A DNA stretch of 64,000 nt from Arcanobacterium sp. Its GTDB lineage: Bacteria > Actinomycetota > Actinomycetes > Actinomycetales > Actinomycetaceae. The notes below the pieces were generated by a model. It saw nothing but the letters and a program-made list of their open reading frames with translations, was not told the DNA's origin and ran no database searches. Positions within the stretch are counted from its first letter, which is position 1, and every line of letters begins with the position of its first letter. The stretch lies in NCBI GenBank assembly GCA_022778805.1, contig JALFSN010000001.1, positions 1 through 64,000 of the forward strand, given 5' to 3'. The translations under genes and the position numbers were made by a program. Shown here piece by piece: positions 8,033-17,034 of the stretch.

Positions 8033-8992
8033 ATGGCACTCTACCGCGGGCCCATTATTGACGCCCATCATCACTTTTGGGAACCGGAGTTAGGGCATCA
8101 GCCGTGGCTGCGTCCAGATGCCCATATTCCTTTCCGCTATGGTGACTATGAGGCTATCAAGCATTCGTACCTGCCACCTGATCTCTTGCGGGATGCTGAC
8201 GGACTCGCGATTGCCGGTACAGTGACGATGGAGACCGAGTGGGAGCTTGACGATCCACTTGGCGAAATGGCCTACATGGAGGCAATGCAGGAGAAGTATG
8301 GGCTGCCGAGTGCGTGTGTGGCTCATGCGCTTCTCAATGCCTCTGATGTGGACGATACACTTGCCGCGCTGGCAGATAAGCCGATTGTGCGATCGGTGCG
8401 TCATAAGCCAGGGCAAGCATCATGTGCCCGTGAGGCTCCCACGCATCCGACGTTGATGATGAACGCGCGCTGGCGTGCGGGATTTGCTCTCTTGGAAAAA
8501 TACTCGCTGCATTTTGATCTGCAAGTGCCGTGGTATCACGTGGATGAGATACTTGATCTGGGCAGATCTTTTCCCAATCAGCTCATTATTATCAACCATG
8601 CTGCACTGCCTGCAGACCGCAGTGCGGCAGGGCTGCGCGGATGGGCAGATGCCGTAGCGCGAATGGCTCAGCTCGACAATACCGTGATGAAAATTTCCGG
8701 CATTGGCGTGCCAGGGGTGGCGTGGACTGCAGAGAACAATCGCTTTATCGTGGAGACAATCATGGAAAATTTCGGCTCAGAGCGCATCATGTTTGCCTCG
8801 AATTTTCCAGTGGACTCGCTCACGGGGAGCTATCGCGAGATCTTCGATGGATTTCGCGCGATAGCTGCCGAATGGTCAGATGATGAACAGCGTGATGCGT
8901 TTGCGCGAACGGCGGTACGCGTCTACGGTCTGGATGAAGCGCTGCTATCTGCTGCAGATGAGCTTTCTAAGAACAATTGCTCATCGTCCTGA
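8033..8992 (+). CDS. Amidohydrolase-2 family lactonase
   Basis: The protein has 319 residues and a TIM-barrel metal hydrolase fold (PF04909). It starts with IIDAHHHFWEPE, the metal-binding D-x-H-x-H-F-W motif of L-fuconolactonase, L-rhamnonolactonase and pyrone-dicarboxylate lactonase. IINHAALP at about 188 and MFASNFPVDS at about 263 carry the later His and Asp. It lies 111 bp behind the MFS gene, and GGGGTGAAATGGA precedes the ATG. The subfamily mostly opens sugar lactones, in keeping with a sugar-acid transporter. A decarboxylase of the same superfamily is possible but less likely. The substrate is unknown. Confidence 0.78.
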   Translation: MALYRGPIIDAHHHFWEPELGHQPWLRPDAHIPFRYGDYEAIKHSYLPPDLLRDADGLAIAGTVTMETEWELDDPLGEMAYMEAMQEKYGLPSACVAHALLNASDVDDTLAALADKPIVRSVRHKPGQASCAREAPTHPTLMMNARWRAGFALLEKYSLHFDLQVPWYHVDEILDLGRSFPNQLIIINHAALPADRSAAGLRGWADAVARMAQLDNTVMKISGIGVPGVAWTAENNRFIVETIMENFGSERIMFASNFPVDSLTGSYREIFDGFRAIAAEWSDDEQRDAFARTAVRVYGLDEALLSAADELSKNNCSSS

Positions 8993-9000
8993 GCAATTGT
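8973..9000 (+). terminator. Hairpin overlapping the end of the amidohydrolase gene
   Basis: ACAATTGCTCA (8973-8983) and TGAGCAATTGT (8990-9000) form an 11 bp perfect stem with a 6 nt loop. The stop codon lies in the second arm. No T-run follows. It probably ends the catabolic operon. Confidence 0.6.
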
Positions 9001-9050
9001 CGCTCTGCGCGGCGTCACAACCCTGCGGCGTTACATTGGTGCCCAATAGT

Positions 9051-9172
9051 GCGCACCAGAATGGGGGCGCACCTTACTGGGCTATTGCGCCAGAATGGTT
9101 GCTTCCAACGCACTACGCCGTTGCGCCGCCGCACCAGAATGGCACTCAATAAAGCACCAGCCAGAATAGTGC
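9051..9172. repeat. Dispersed CCAGAAT-containing short repeats
   Basis: The motif GCACCAGAATGG or a close variant occurs four times: 9051-9064, 9087-9098, 9128-9143 and about 9154-9172. Spacing is about 26-37 bp and irregular. The stretch lies between the amidohydrolase gene and the convergent exonuclease gene. Copies are too short and irregular for CRISPR. The origin is unknown; it may be a decayed repeat or a protein-binding cluster. Confidence 0.5.
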
Positions 9173-9185
9173 CTCGGAGAACTCG

Positions 9186-9836
9186 TCAGGGCAGCCGGCC
9201 GGAGCGGGTGGCGTGCCACGGGGCGGCAGTGAGCCACTGCGCTGGATGGACGGCGGTGCCCTCGCGGCTCATAGCTTGGCAGGCGTAGCGCTGACCTCTC
9301 TTCTCGCACTCTACGTAATAGCGCAGAAGCTCAGCAGCGATACGGGCGTCAGAAAGACCGCGATGATCTTGATGCTCCGCCAGGCCGAGCCGCTGTGCAA
9401 GCCCGATGAGCGAATGCGAACCAGGCGGACAATAGATGCGACTTTGATTCATGGTACACACAGTATTGACGGTATAAATCGTGTGATATAGCCGAGCGCG
9501 GGCAAATTCGCGGTTGATAAAATTCTGATCGAAGCGGGCGTTGTGAGCCACGAAAATTCTGCCCTCAAGCAGCTTCGTGAGAGTATCGGCAATCTGGGCA
9601 AAAGTGGGAGCTGCTGCGACGTCAGCATCGACGATCCCGTGTATATGGCTGGCGTGTACGTGCCGTCTCGGATTCACGAGCGTGCTCCACTCGCTCTCTA
9701 CTTCTAGCGCTGCGTTGAGCTGAATGATGCCGATCTCAATCACGCGCTCACTCATCGGATCAAGCCCCGTCGTCTCCACATCGACGACGGCATATCGGCG
9801 CGAAGATGGGTCAGTGCCGTAATCAGATCGCATCAC
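9186..9836 (-). CDS. DEDDh 3'-5' exonuclease (DnaQ/epsilon-like)
   Basis: The protein has 216 residues. All five DEDDh residues are visible: Asp and Glu in VVDVETTGLDP (about 18-28), Asp in FVAHNARFDQNF (about 95-106), and His and Asp in HRGLSDARIAAEL (about 158-170). It is a free-standing exonuclease domain with no polymerase fused, as in many actinobacterial DnaQ-like proteins; a proofreading, RNase T-like or repair role cannot be separated. The GTG at 9836 lies 6 nt behind TATCCT on the same strand, suggesting a leaderless mRNA, with ATG as the next codon. It is divergent from the topoisomerase gene across 82 bp. Confidence 0.85.
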   Translation of the reverse strand: MMRSDYGTDPSSRRYAVVDVETTGLDPMSERVIEIGIIQLNAALEVESEWSTLVNPRRHVHASHIHGIVDADVAAAPTFAQIADTLTKLLEGRIFVAHNARFDQNFINREFARARLYHTIYTVNTVCTMNQSRIYCPPGSHSLIGLAQRLGLAEHQDHRGLSDARIAAELLRYYVECEKRGQRYACQAMSREGTAVHPAQWLTAAPWHATRSGRLP

Positions 9837-9918
9837 GCATCTAGGATACGCTGCAGGGCGTTGCCGAGCCAGCGAGTTTGTTTCTGGAATTTTTGGGCAA
9901 GGCAGCTAAAATACTTGG
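9837..9918. promoter_or_regulatory. Divergent leaderless promoters (exonuclease and topoisomerase)
   Basis: On the minus strand TATCCT (9848-9843) lies 6 nt before GTG 9836. On the plus strand TAAAAT (9907-9912) lies 6 nt before GTG 9919. Both starts lack a ribosome binding site. Transcription starting at the start codon would explain both. Confidence 0.6.
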
Positions 9919-12135
9919 GTGCATACACAAGCAACATCGAGTCAAACGCATCAAACTGCTCAACAACCAGCATCCAAACATGCCCCCAGCGAGGAATACA
10001 ATGCCCGCCATCTGCAGGTATTAGAGGGACTGGAAGCTGTGCGCAAGCGTCCTGGCATGTACATTGGCTCGACGGACTCACGCGGACTTATGCACTGCGC
10101 ATGGGAAATTATTGATAACGCCGTCGATGAAGCGCTAGAGGGGTATGCCAAGCGCATCGACGTCACGCTCTACGCCGATGGCTCGCTAGAGGTGAGCGAC
10201 GACGGACGCGGAATCCCCGTAGATGAGGTACCAGGCACGGGTGCGAGCGGCGTGGAGGTGGTCTATACCAAACTCCACGCTGGCGGCAAATTTGGTGGAG
10301 GATCATATTCGGCTTCTGGCGGTTTGCACGGAGTGGGAGCCAGCGTCGTGAATGCGCTGAGTGAGCGGCTGGAAGTGGAAGTCAATCGCGAGGGCAAGAC
10401 GTGGGCGATGAGCTTTATGCGCGGTGAGCCTGGCATCTTCCACGATAAAAAATCAGCTCCGCTCACTCCTGCAGCTGCTTTTACCCCGTTTTCGCAGAGT
10501 GATGAATCTCCAGATCTGCGCATCGTCGGTAAGGTTGGCAAAAAGGTAACGGGCACGAAAGTGCGGTTTTGGGCAGACCCAGAAATTTTTCCTGACGGCA
10601 CCGCTTTTCACTATCCGGAGCTCATTGAGCGGGTGCGAGAGAAAGCCTTTTTAGTGCCTGGCCTGCATATTCATGTGCGCGATGAACGCTCTGCTTCGTT
10701 GGCGACGAGCGGCGCTGCCGTCACTGGACGCGCCGCTCCCGTGGAGGATGATTTTCTCTATGCCGGCGGGGTGATGGATTTCGTTGATTATTTAGCTACC
10801 GATGCCCCCATCACCAGCGTGATGCGCTTGACTGGCGCTGGAGAATTTCAAGAGATGGTGCAAGCTCTGGATCCGCTCAGCGGGCATCTCAAACCGCAGC
10901 AGGTCACTCGCCAGTGTGCGGTAGACATTGCACTGCGGTGGGGGACGGGATACGAGACCCGCGAAGAGAGCTTCGTCAATATTGTGGCCACTCCGAAAGG
11001 TGGCACCCATTTAGCTGGCTTTGAGCAAGGGCTGATCAAAGTGATGCGGGCCCAGATTGAAGCAAAGTCACGAGTGCTCAAAATTTCGGCCAAAGAGCCC
11101 AAAATTGAGAAAGACGATGTGCTCGCAGGTATGACGGCCGTGGTGACGGTGAGCTTTCCCGAGCCCCAATTTGAAGGGCAGACGAAAGAGATTCTGGGCA
11201 CTGCTCCGATTAGGGGCATTGTGGCAAAGGTGGTGGAAGAGGAATTTGGCAAAATTCTCACCAGCACCAAGCGCGATCTCAAGACGGAAAACCAGCGACT
11301 GCTGGAAAAAGTGGTGGCCGAGATGCGTGCTCGCGTGGCTGCGCGCACCCAGAAAGAGATATCGCGGCGCAAAAATGCTCTGGAAACGAGCACGCTTCCA
11401 GCCAAACTCGCCGATTGTCGCTCGGAAGATGTGGAAAAGACGGAGCTTTTCATTGTGGAGGGGGATTCAGCTCTCGGCACGGCCAAACTTGCCAGAAATA
11501 GCGAGTTTCAGGCGCTGCTGCCGATTCGCGGAAAAATTCTGAACGTGCAGAAAGCCTCTCCGGCCGACATTTTGAAGAATGCCGAAGTTTCGTCCATTAT
11601 CCAGGTGGTAGGAGCCGGATCTGGGCGTACCTTTGACAGTGAAGCCGCGCGGTACGGCAAAGTGATTTTTATGACGGATGCTGACGTCGATGGGGCACAT
11701 ATTCGCACTCTCCTGCTCACGCTCTTTTTCCGCTACATGCGTCCACTCGTGGAGGCAGGGCGAGTGTATGCGGCAGTGCCCCCACTGCATCGGGTAGAAG
11801 TAGCTGGCAGCGGCAGGCGCGAACGCGAGTACATCTACACCTATTCCGACGCTGAGCTACACCAAGTGCTGGCGCGGCTGAGTAAAGAGGGAAAACACTA
11901 TAAGGAGCCGATTCAGCGGTATAAAGGTCTAGGCGAGATGGATGCTGATCAGTTGGCAGAGACCACTATGGATCCTAGGTATCGCACGTTGCGGCGTATC
12001 TCTATGGAGGATGAGACGGCATTGGCGTACGCCGAAGAGACGTTCGAGCTGCTGATGGGTTCAGACGTGGGGCCGCGCAAGAACTTTATCGTCGATGGTG
12101 CAGCGAGCATCTCGCGCGATCAGATCGACGCCTGA
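9919..12135 (+). CDS. parE: Type II topoisomerase B subunit (GyrB/ParE family, ParE-type)
   Basis: The protein has 738 residues. The GHKL ATPase domain shows EIIDNAVDEAL, DDGRGIP and GGLHGVGASVVNAL. The transducer follows, then TOPRIM with ELFIVEGDSALGTAKLARN and the metal pair in MTDADVDGAHI, then the C-terminal QRYKGLGEM region. GDSALGTAK instead of GDSAGGSAK is the form I associate with the second actinobacterial B subunit (topoisomerase IV). No gyrA or parC partner is adjacent. GTG 9919 fits a leaderless start; the first 25 residues are Gln/Thr-rich and could be absent if translation begins later. It could be annotated gyrB in some schemes. Confidence 0.85.
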   Translation: MHTQATSSQTHQTAQQPASKHAPSEEYNARHLQVLEGLEAVRKRPGMYIGSTDSRGLMHCAWEIIDNAVDEALEGYAKRIDVTLYADGSLEVSDDGRGIPVDEVPGTGASGVEVVYTKLHAGGKFGGGSYSASGGLHGVGASVVNALSERLEVEVNREGKTWAMSFMRGEPGIFHDKKSAPLTPAAAFTPFSQSDESPDLRIVGKVGKKVTGTKVRFWADPEIFPDGTAFHYPELIERVREKAFLVPGLHIHVRDERSASLATSGAAVTGRAAPVEDDFLYAGGVMDFVDYLATDAPITSVMRLTGAGEFQEMVQALDPLSGHLKPQQVTRQCAVDIALRWGTGYETREESFVNIVATPKGGTHLAGFEQGLIKVMRAQIEAKSRVLKISAKEPKIEKDDVLAGMTAVVTVSFPEPQFEGQTKEILGTAPIRGIVAKVVEEEFGKILTSTKRDLKTENQRLLEKVVAEMRARVAARTQKEISRRKNALETSTLPAKLADCRSEDVEKTELFIVEGDSALGTAKLARNSEFQALLPIRGKILNVQKASPADILKNAEVSSIIQVVGAGSGRTFDSEAARYGKVIFMTDADVDGAHIRTLLLTLFFRYMRPLVEAGRVYAAVPPLHRVEVAGSGRREREYIYTYSDAELHQVLARLSKEGKHYKEPIQRYKGLGEMDADQLAETTMDPRYRTLRRISMEDETALAYAEETFELLMGSDVGPRKNFIVDGAASISRDQIDA

Positions 12136-12275
12136 GCGCTATTCTCCTCAGTGATCGCTTTTTCATCTGTTCAATCGGCAGAAGTCTGACGTCCGTTGTA
12201 AGCCAAACGTCGTTTGCCACCCCACTTGGGCTGCGCATTTGCGGAGCTCTATGCTCTAGCTCATGCCTCTCCCTC

Positions 12276-12321
12276 CCAGTTAGTTATCCAGCTAGGGCAA
12301 GCAGCTGGGATAACTAACTGG
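12276..12321. terminator. Bidirectional terminator hairpin between parE and carB
   Basis: CCAGTTAGTTATCCAGCT (12276-12293) pairs with AGCTGGGATAACTAACTGG (12303-12321), one bulged base, with a 9 nt loop. It lies in the 229 bp gap between convergent genes. There is no clear T-run on either side. Confidence 0.65.
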
Positions 12322-12364
12322 ATAGCTGTGAGGGGCTACCCCAGGTATTCGTCAATAGGGGGCG

Positions 12365-15300
12365 TTAATAGAGTTCCTGCAGCTTGTAAGGCTGGAGATT
12401 GAATTGGTTGGCAAGCGCATTGCTCATGGCAAGTGCCCCCGCCGCTGTGGTGTAGAAAGCTATCCCGAGCTGCAGTGCTTTTTGCCGAATTGCTTGGCCA
12501 TCGGTGACGATTGTGCCGGTGGAATTGCCAGTATTAATGACCAGTGCAATCTCGTCGTTCGTCATTGCGTCAATAATATTCGGGCGGCCTTCAGCACGGC
12601 GATTGATCAGCTGAGCAACGATGCCGTGTTCTGCCAGATACAGCTGAGTGCCGCGAGTGGCGCACAGCCCATAGCCGAGCTGCTGGAGGTTACGAGCCAC
12701 TTCCACAGCCGCAGGCTTGTCTTCATCGCGCACTGAGATGAAAGCCTTGCCAACGGTTGGCACAATGTTGCCCGCCCCAAGCTGAGCTTTCATATATGCT
12801 TCGGCGAATGAGTCTCCCACGCCCATCACCTCGCCAGTGGAATGCATCTCCGGCCCTAAGCTGGTATCCGATCCAGGGAATTTAGCAAAGGGCAGCACCG
12901 CCTCTTTCACGCAGTACTTCGCAGGGAGTACTTCTTCGGTGAAACCGAGCTGTTCCAAGCTCTCACCAGCCATCACTCGCGCCGCGATCATGGCCACTTG
13001 CACTCCACAGCTCTTGCTGACAAACGGCACTGTGCGCGAAGCCCGAGGATTCACTTCCAGTACGTAGACTTTGCCATCTTTGACGGCGTACTGCACATTC
13101 ATGAGCCCGACCACCTGCAACGCGCGAGCCAGCTCCACCGTCTGCCGGCGCACCTCTGCCTGCAGATCAGGGCTGAGCGAATAGGGAGGCAGCGAGCAGC
13201 CCGAATCGCCAGAGTGAATACCTGCTGGTTCCACGTGCTGCATCAAACCTGCAATCACGACCCGTTCGCCGTCACTAATCGCATCGACGTCAAGCTCAGT
13301 GGCGTTCGTGAGGAACGAATCAAGCAACACCGGAGAGTCATTGGATACCTGTACTGCCTCAAACATGTAGCGCCGCAGTTGCTCTGAGTCAAAGACCACC
13401 TGCATGGCACGTCCGCCGAGCACGTAGCTGGGACGCACCATGAGCGGGTAGCCTACCTCGTCAGCAAGATGGAGCGCCTCGTCTTCAGAGCGAGCGGTAG
13501 CATTGCGCGGCTGAAGCAGATGGAGCTTCGTGACGATCTGCTGGAAGCGTTCACGATCTTCAGCGGCGTCAATCGAATCAGCTGATGTCCCAATAATATG
13601 AACCCCGTGTTTCATCAGCGCCTGAGCGAGCTTGAGTGGGGTCTGCCCGCCGTAGTGTACAATCACGCCATCGGGTGCTTCCACATCGGCGATATTAAGC
13701 ACATCTTCGAGCGTGAGCGGCTCAAAATAGAGGCGATCAGAGGTGTCGTAATCAGTCGATACCGTCTCAGGATTACAGTTCACCATAATCGTTTCATAGC
13801 CGGCTTCTCGCAGTGCGAGGGAAGCGTGTACGCAGCAGTAATCGAATTCGATACCTTGGCCAATCCGGTTGGGGCCGCCACCGAGGATCATAATCTTCTT
13901 GCGGTCGCTCGGATGGGCTTCGCACTCATCCTCATAGGTGGAATACATATAGGCCGTCGTTGAAGCGAACTCAGCAGCTACGGAGTCCACACGCTTAAAG
14001 ACTGCGCGAATGCCTAATTCCATCCGGCGCGCACGCACGTCTTCATCACTGCAGTCGAGCAGCTCTCCCAGACGAGCGTCTGAGAATCCTTTGCGCTTGA
14101 GAGCGTAGAGAGTGGAGTAGTCAAGATCGGTGACGCCGTAGCCGCGCTCGGCGTGAGCTGCCACTAGTGCCTGCTCATTTTCGACGAGATCAGCAATAGC
14201 GGCGAGGAACCAACGGTCGATCTTTGTAGCTGCATAGACCTCATCCATGCTCATGCCGCAGCGGAAAGCATCAGCCACGTAGAGAATCCGCTCTGAGCCA
14301 GGATTGGATATTTCGTGGTAGATGGTCTCCTGATCCGTCGTGCGCGGATTTAAGCCGGTCAGCCCCGTCTCTAAACCTCGCAGTGCCTTGAGCAAGGATT
14401 CTTCAAATGTGCGTCCGATCGCCATCACTTCGCCCACTGATTTCATCTGAGTAGTGAGCCGATCATTGGCGGCAGGGAACTTTTCAAAAGCAAAGCGAGG
14501 AACTTTCGTCACCACGTAGTCAATCGTGGGTTCAAAGCTGATCGGCGTCACACCGCCCGTGATATCGTTGCGCAGTTCGTCGAGGGTGTATCCGACGGCG
14601 AGTTTTGCTGCCACTTTTGCAATGGGGAAACCGGTGGCTTTAGAAGCGAGGGCTGAGGAGCGAGAGACGCGCGGATTCATCTCAATGATAATCATCTCGC
14701 CGGTCTCGGGATGAATGGCAAATTGCACGTTTGAACCGCCGGTGTCCACCCCAATTTCACGCAGGACGGCGAGCGATGCATTGCGCATCAGCTGGTACTC
14801 TTTGTCGGTGAGGGTCTGGGCAGGGGCGACGGTAATGGAATCGCCGGTGTGAATGCCGCAGGGATCGAGATTTTCAATGGCGCAGACGATAATGCAGTTG
14901 TCGGCCTTATCGCGCACTACCTCCATCTCGAATTCTTTCCAGCCGAGAATAGACTCTTCAATCAGCAGTTCGTGCACCGGCGAGGCATCAAAGCCACGGG
15001 TACAGATTTCAAACAGCTCATCACGGTTGTAGGCGACGCCGCCGCCAGTACCACCGAGCGTAAAACTCGGACGGATAAGGGTGGGAAAGCCGACATCTTT
15101 TTGCGCGGCAAACACTTCGCTCATCGTGTAGCACACATGAGATTTGGGCGTGCGCAAGCCAATCTTGTGCATCGCCTCTTTGAAACGTCCGCGATCTTCC
15201 GCCTTGTCGATGGCATCAGCAGTGGCGCCGATCAACTCCACATTGTATTTGTCGAGCACGCCATGCTTAGCCAGATCAAGGGCACAGTTAAGGGCAGTCT

Positions 15301-15577
15301 GGCCGCCCATCGTGGGCAAAATCGCGTCAGGACGTTCGCGAGCAATAATCTTCTCCACCACGTCCCAGATGATCGGTTCGACGTAGGTGGCGTCAGCCAT
15401 ATGTGGGTCGGTCATAATCGTGGCCGGATTGGAATTGACCAACACGACTCGATACCCTTCTTCGCGCAGCGCTTTGCACGCTTGCGCACCAGAATAGTCG
15501 AATTCGCAAGCCTGGCCGATCACGATCGGGCCAGCACCGAGAATGAGCACTGTGGAAATATCGGTGCGCTTAGGCAT
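12365..15577 (-). CDS. carB: Carbamoyl-phosphate synthase large subunit
   Basis: CarB uses ammonia from CarA, bicarbonate and two ATP to make carbamoyl phosphate for arginine and pyrimidines. It has about 1070 residues and the expected duplicated architecture. The first ATP-grasp half begins [20 protein letters not shown], with [10 protein letters not shown] in the grasp loop. The second half begins at about 550 with [21 protein letters not shown]-terminal MGS-like allosteric domain has [15 protein letters not shown] chose ATG 15577 (MPKRTD) with AAAGG upstream; a GTG three codons earlier is possible. The start overlaps the carA stop by 8 nt, so the two are translationally coupled. Confidence 0.96.
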   Translation of the reverse strand: MPKRTDISTVLILGAGPIVIGQACEFDYSGAQACKALREEGYRVVLVNSNPATIMTDPHMADATYVEPIIWDVVEKIIARERPDAILPTMGGQTALNCALDLAKHGVLDKYNVELIGATADAIDKAEDRGRFKEAMHKIGLRTPKSHVCYTMSEVFAAQKDVGFPTLIRPSFTLGGTGGGVAYNRDELFEICTRGFDASPVHELLIEESILGWKEFEMEVVRDKADNCIIVCAIENLDPCGIHTGDSITVAPAQTLTDKEYQLMRNASLAVLREIGVDTGGSNVQFAIHPETGEMIIIEMNPRVSRSSALASKATGFPIAKVAAKLAVGYTLDELRNDITGGVTPISFEPTIDYVVTKVPRFAFEKFPAANDRLTTQMKSVGEVMAIGRTFEESLLKALRGLETGLTGLNPRTTDQETIYHEISNPGSERILYVADAFRCGMSMDEVYAATKIDRWFLAAIADLVENEQALVAAHAERGYGVTDLDYSTLYALKRKGFSDARLGELLDCSDEDVRARRMELGIRAVFKRVDSVAAEFASTTAYMYSTYEDECEAHPSDRKKIMILGGGPNRIGQGIEFDYCCVHASLALREAGYETIMVNCNPETVSTDYDTSDRLYFEPLTLEDVLNIADVEAPDGVIVHYGGQTPLKLAQALMKHGVHIIGTSADSIDAAEDRERFQQIVTKLHLLQPRNATARSEDEALHLADEVGYPLMVRPSYVLGGRAMQVVFDSEQLRRYMFEAVQVSNDSPVLLDSFLTNATELDVDAISDGERVVIAGLMQHVEPAGIHSGDSGCSLPPYSLSPDLQAEVRRQTVELARALQVVGLMNVQYAVKDGKVYVLEVNPRASRTVPFVSKSCGVQVAMIAARVMAGESLEQLGFTEEVLPAKYCVKEAVLPFAKFPGSDTSLGPEMHSTGEVMGVGDSFAEAYMKAQLGAGNIVPTVGKAFISVRDEDKPAAVEVARNLQQLGYGLCATRGTQLYLAEHGIVAQLINRRAEGRPNIIDAMTNDEIALVINTGNSTGTIVTDGQAIRQKALQLGIAFYTTAAGALAMSNALANQFNLQPYKLQELY

Positions 15578-16853
15578 GGATGCCACCTTTCTGAGATGTC
15601 TGAGAGGGCGAAGCTGCTAGAGAAGACGGCGGATTCTCACTCTGAGAGGGCGGAGCGCTGTGCGAATTCGCGCTGTGCGAATGTGCGCCGTGAGCACCGC
15701 GCGATAATGTGCTGGACGAGGCTGAATCCATCGCCGCCACAAACTTGTCAAAGAGTTCATGCAGATCATGTGGCCCAGGGCTGGCTTCCGGATGCCCTTG
15801 GAAAGAGAACACCGGCTTATCTGTGAGCTCTATGCCTTGCAATGAGCCGTCGAAGAGGCTTTCATGCGTGATTCGCACGTTCGCTGGCAACGTGGAAGCA
15901 TTCACGTCAAACCCATGATTCTGACTGGTGATCATCACCCTGCCAGTGGCGAGCTCCCGCACCGGGTGGTTGGCTCCGTGATGGCCAAAAGGCATTTTGC
16001 GGGTGCGTGCTCCCAGAGCTAGACCGAGCAACTGGTGGCCGAGGCAGATGCCAAACATAGGGATGCCGAACGTGAGAAAGTCTTGGATAGCTTTGATGGC
16101 GTAGGTGCATGGTTCAGGGTCGCCTGGGCCATTGGATAGGAAAATCCCATCGGGCTTGAGCGCGAGCGCATCAATGGCGCTCGTCGTGGCGGGCACGACG
16201 TGTACTCGGCATCCACGCGCTGTGAGCATCCGCAAGATATTGCGCTTGACTCCGAAATCGTAGGCCACGACGGTGCGCTGTGGCTGTGGAGGAGCGGCGT
16301 ATCCAGAGCCGAGCTCCCAGGTACTTTCCTCGTACACATAGGGGACTGCGGTGCTCACGCCACGAACGAGATCTTTGCCGCTCATAGAGCCAAATTCGCG
16401 TGCCCGCTCCTGAGCGTGGGCGATGGCGCTGGCGTCATGCATGTCTGCACCGGTGATAATCGCACCTGCCTGAGAACCCTTTTCCCGCAAAATGCGAGTG
16501 AGACGGCGGGTGTCGATATCGGCGATGGCTACCTTTTCCTCGGCCAGTAAATAATCGGGAAGCGATTCCTCAGCACGGAACGAGGAGTGAACTACCGGCA
16601 ACGAACGAATGATAAGGCCAGCAGCTTGAATGGCAGACGACTCTACATCTTCATGGTTGGCTCCAGTATTGCCAATATGTGGGTAGGTGAGAGTGACGAG
16701 CTGGCCGGCATAGGAAGGATCAGTGAGAATTTCTTGATAGCCGGTGATGGAGGTGTTAAATACAACTTCGCCAACGGCTTCACCGCTTGCGCCGATGCTT
16801 GTTCCTGAAAAGACTGAGCCATCAGCGAGCACGAGAATTGCAGGTGTTGTCAT
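15570..16853 (-). CDS. carA: Carbamoyl-phosphate synthase small (glutaminase) subunit
   Basis: CarA hydrolyses glutamine and passes ammonia to CarB. It has about 427 residues. The N-terminal domain begins [16 protein letters not shown]. The class I glutamine amidotransferase domain carries the nucleophile Cys in [11 protein letters not shown] and the His and Glu in [14 protein letters not shown] tail of about 55 residues after the domain is rich in Ser, His and Ala ([11 protein letters not shown]) and is absent from most homologues. I chose ATG 16853, 7 nt behind TACAAT on the same strand, as a leaderless start; a GTG/ATG-type start 26 codons earlier would add a poorly conserved extension. 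It is first in a carA-carB operon. Confidence 0.94.
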   Translation of the reverse strand: MTTPAILVLADGSVFSGTSIGASGEAVGEVVFNTSITGYQEILTDPSYAGQLVTLTYPHIGNTGANHEDVESSAIQAAGLIIRSLPVVHSSFRAEESLPDYLLAEEKVAIADIDTRRLTRILREKGSQAGAIITGADMHDASAIAHAQERAREFGSMSGKDLVRGVSTAVPYVYEESTWELGSGYAAPPQPQRTVVAYDFGVKRNILRMLTARGCRVHVVPATTSAIDALALKPDGIFLSNGPGDPEPCTYAIKAIQDFLTFGIPMFGICLGHQLLGLALGARTRKMPFGHHGANHPVRELATGRVMITSQNHGFDVNASTLPANVRITHESLFDGSLQGIELTDKPVFSFQGHPEASPGPHDLHELFDKFVAAMDSASSSTLSRGAHGAHSHSANSHSAPPSQSENPPSSLAASPSQTSQKGGIHA

Positions 16854-16860
16854 ACTTTCT

Positions 16861-16866
16861 ATTGTA
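16861..16866 (-). promoter_or_regulatory. -10 box of leaderless carAB mRNA
   Basis: TACAAT on the minus strand ends 7 nt before the carA ATG, and no ribosome binding site is present. Transcription would begin at or next to the start codon, which leaves no room for a leader-based pyrimidine or arginine control element. Confidence 0.6.
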
Positions 16867-17034
16867 TGAAACGTTGCGGTGTGAATAGGGCACGGCCAAC
16901 AGGTGAGAGGGCGCACAATTGAGTGAGCCACTGGTGAGAGGGTACACCTATCGGCAGCTAACCGGCACTCAACCGGCAGCCGACGTTCTCACCAACTTTC
17001 TTATACTGGTGGTGCCACATTACACTGACTTTTC

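Noticed and set aside
9051-9172. CRISPR array
   Set aside because: Units are only about 12 bp, spacing is irregular, there are four copies and no cas genes nearby.
14849-15826. Long plus-strand frame (325 codons) opposite carB
   Set aside because: It lies entirely antisense to carB/carA, has no family motifs and no ribosome binding site. It is a by-product of codon bias in carB.
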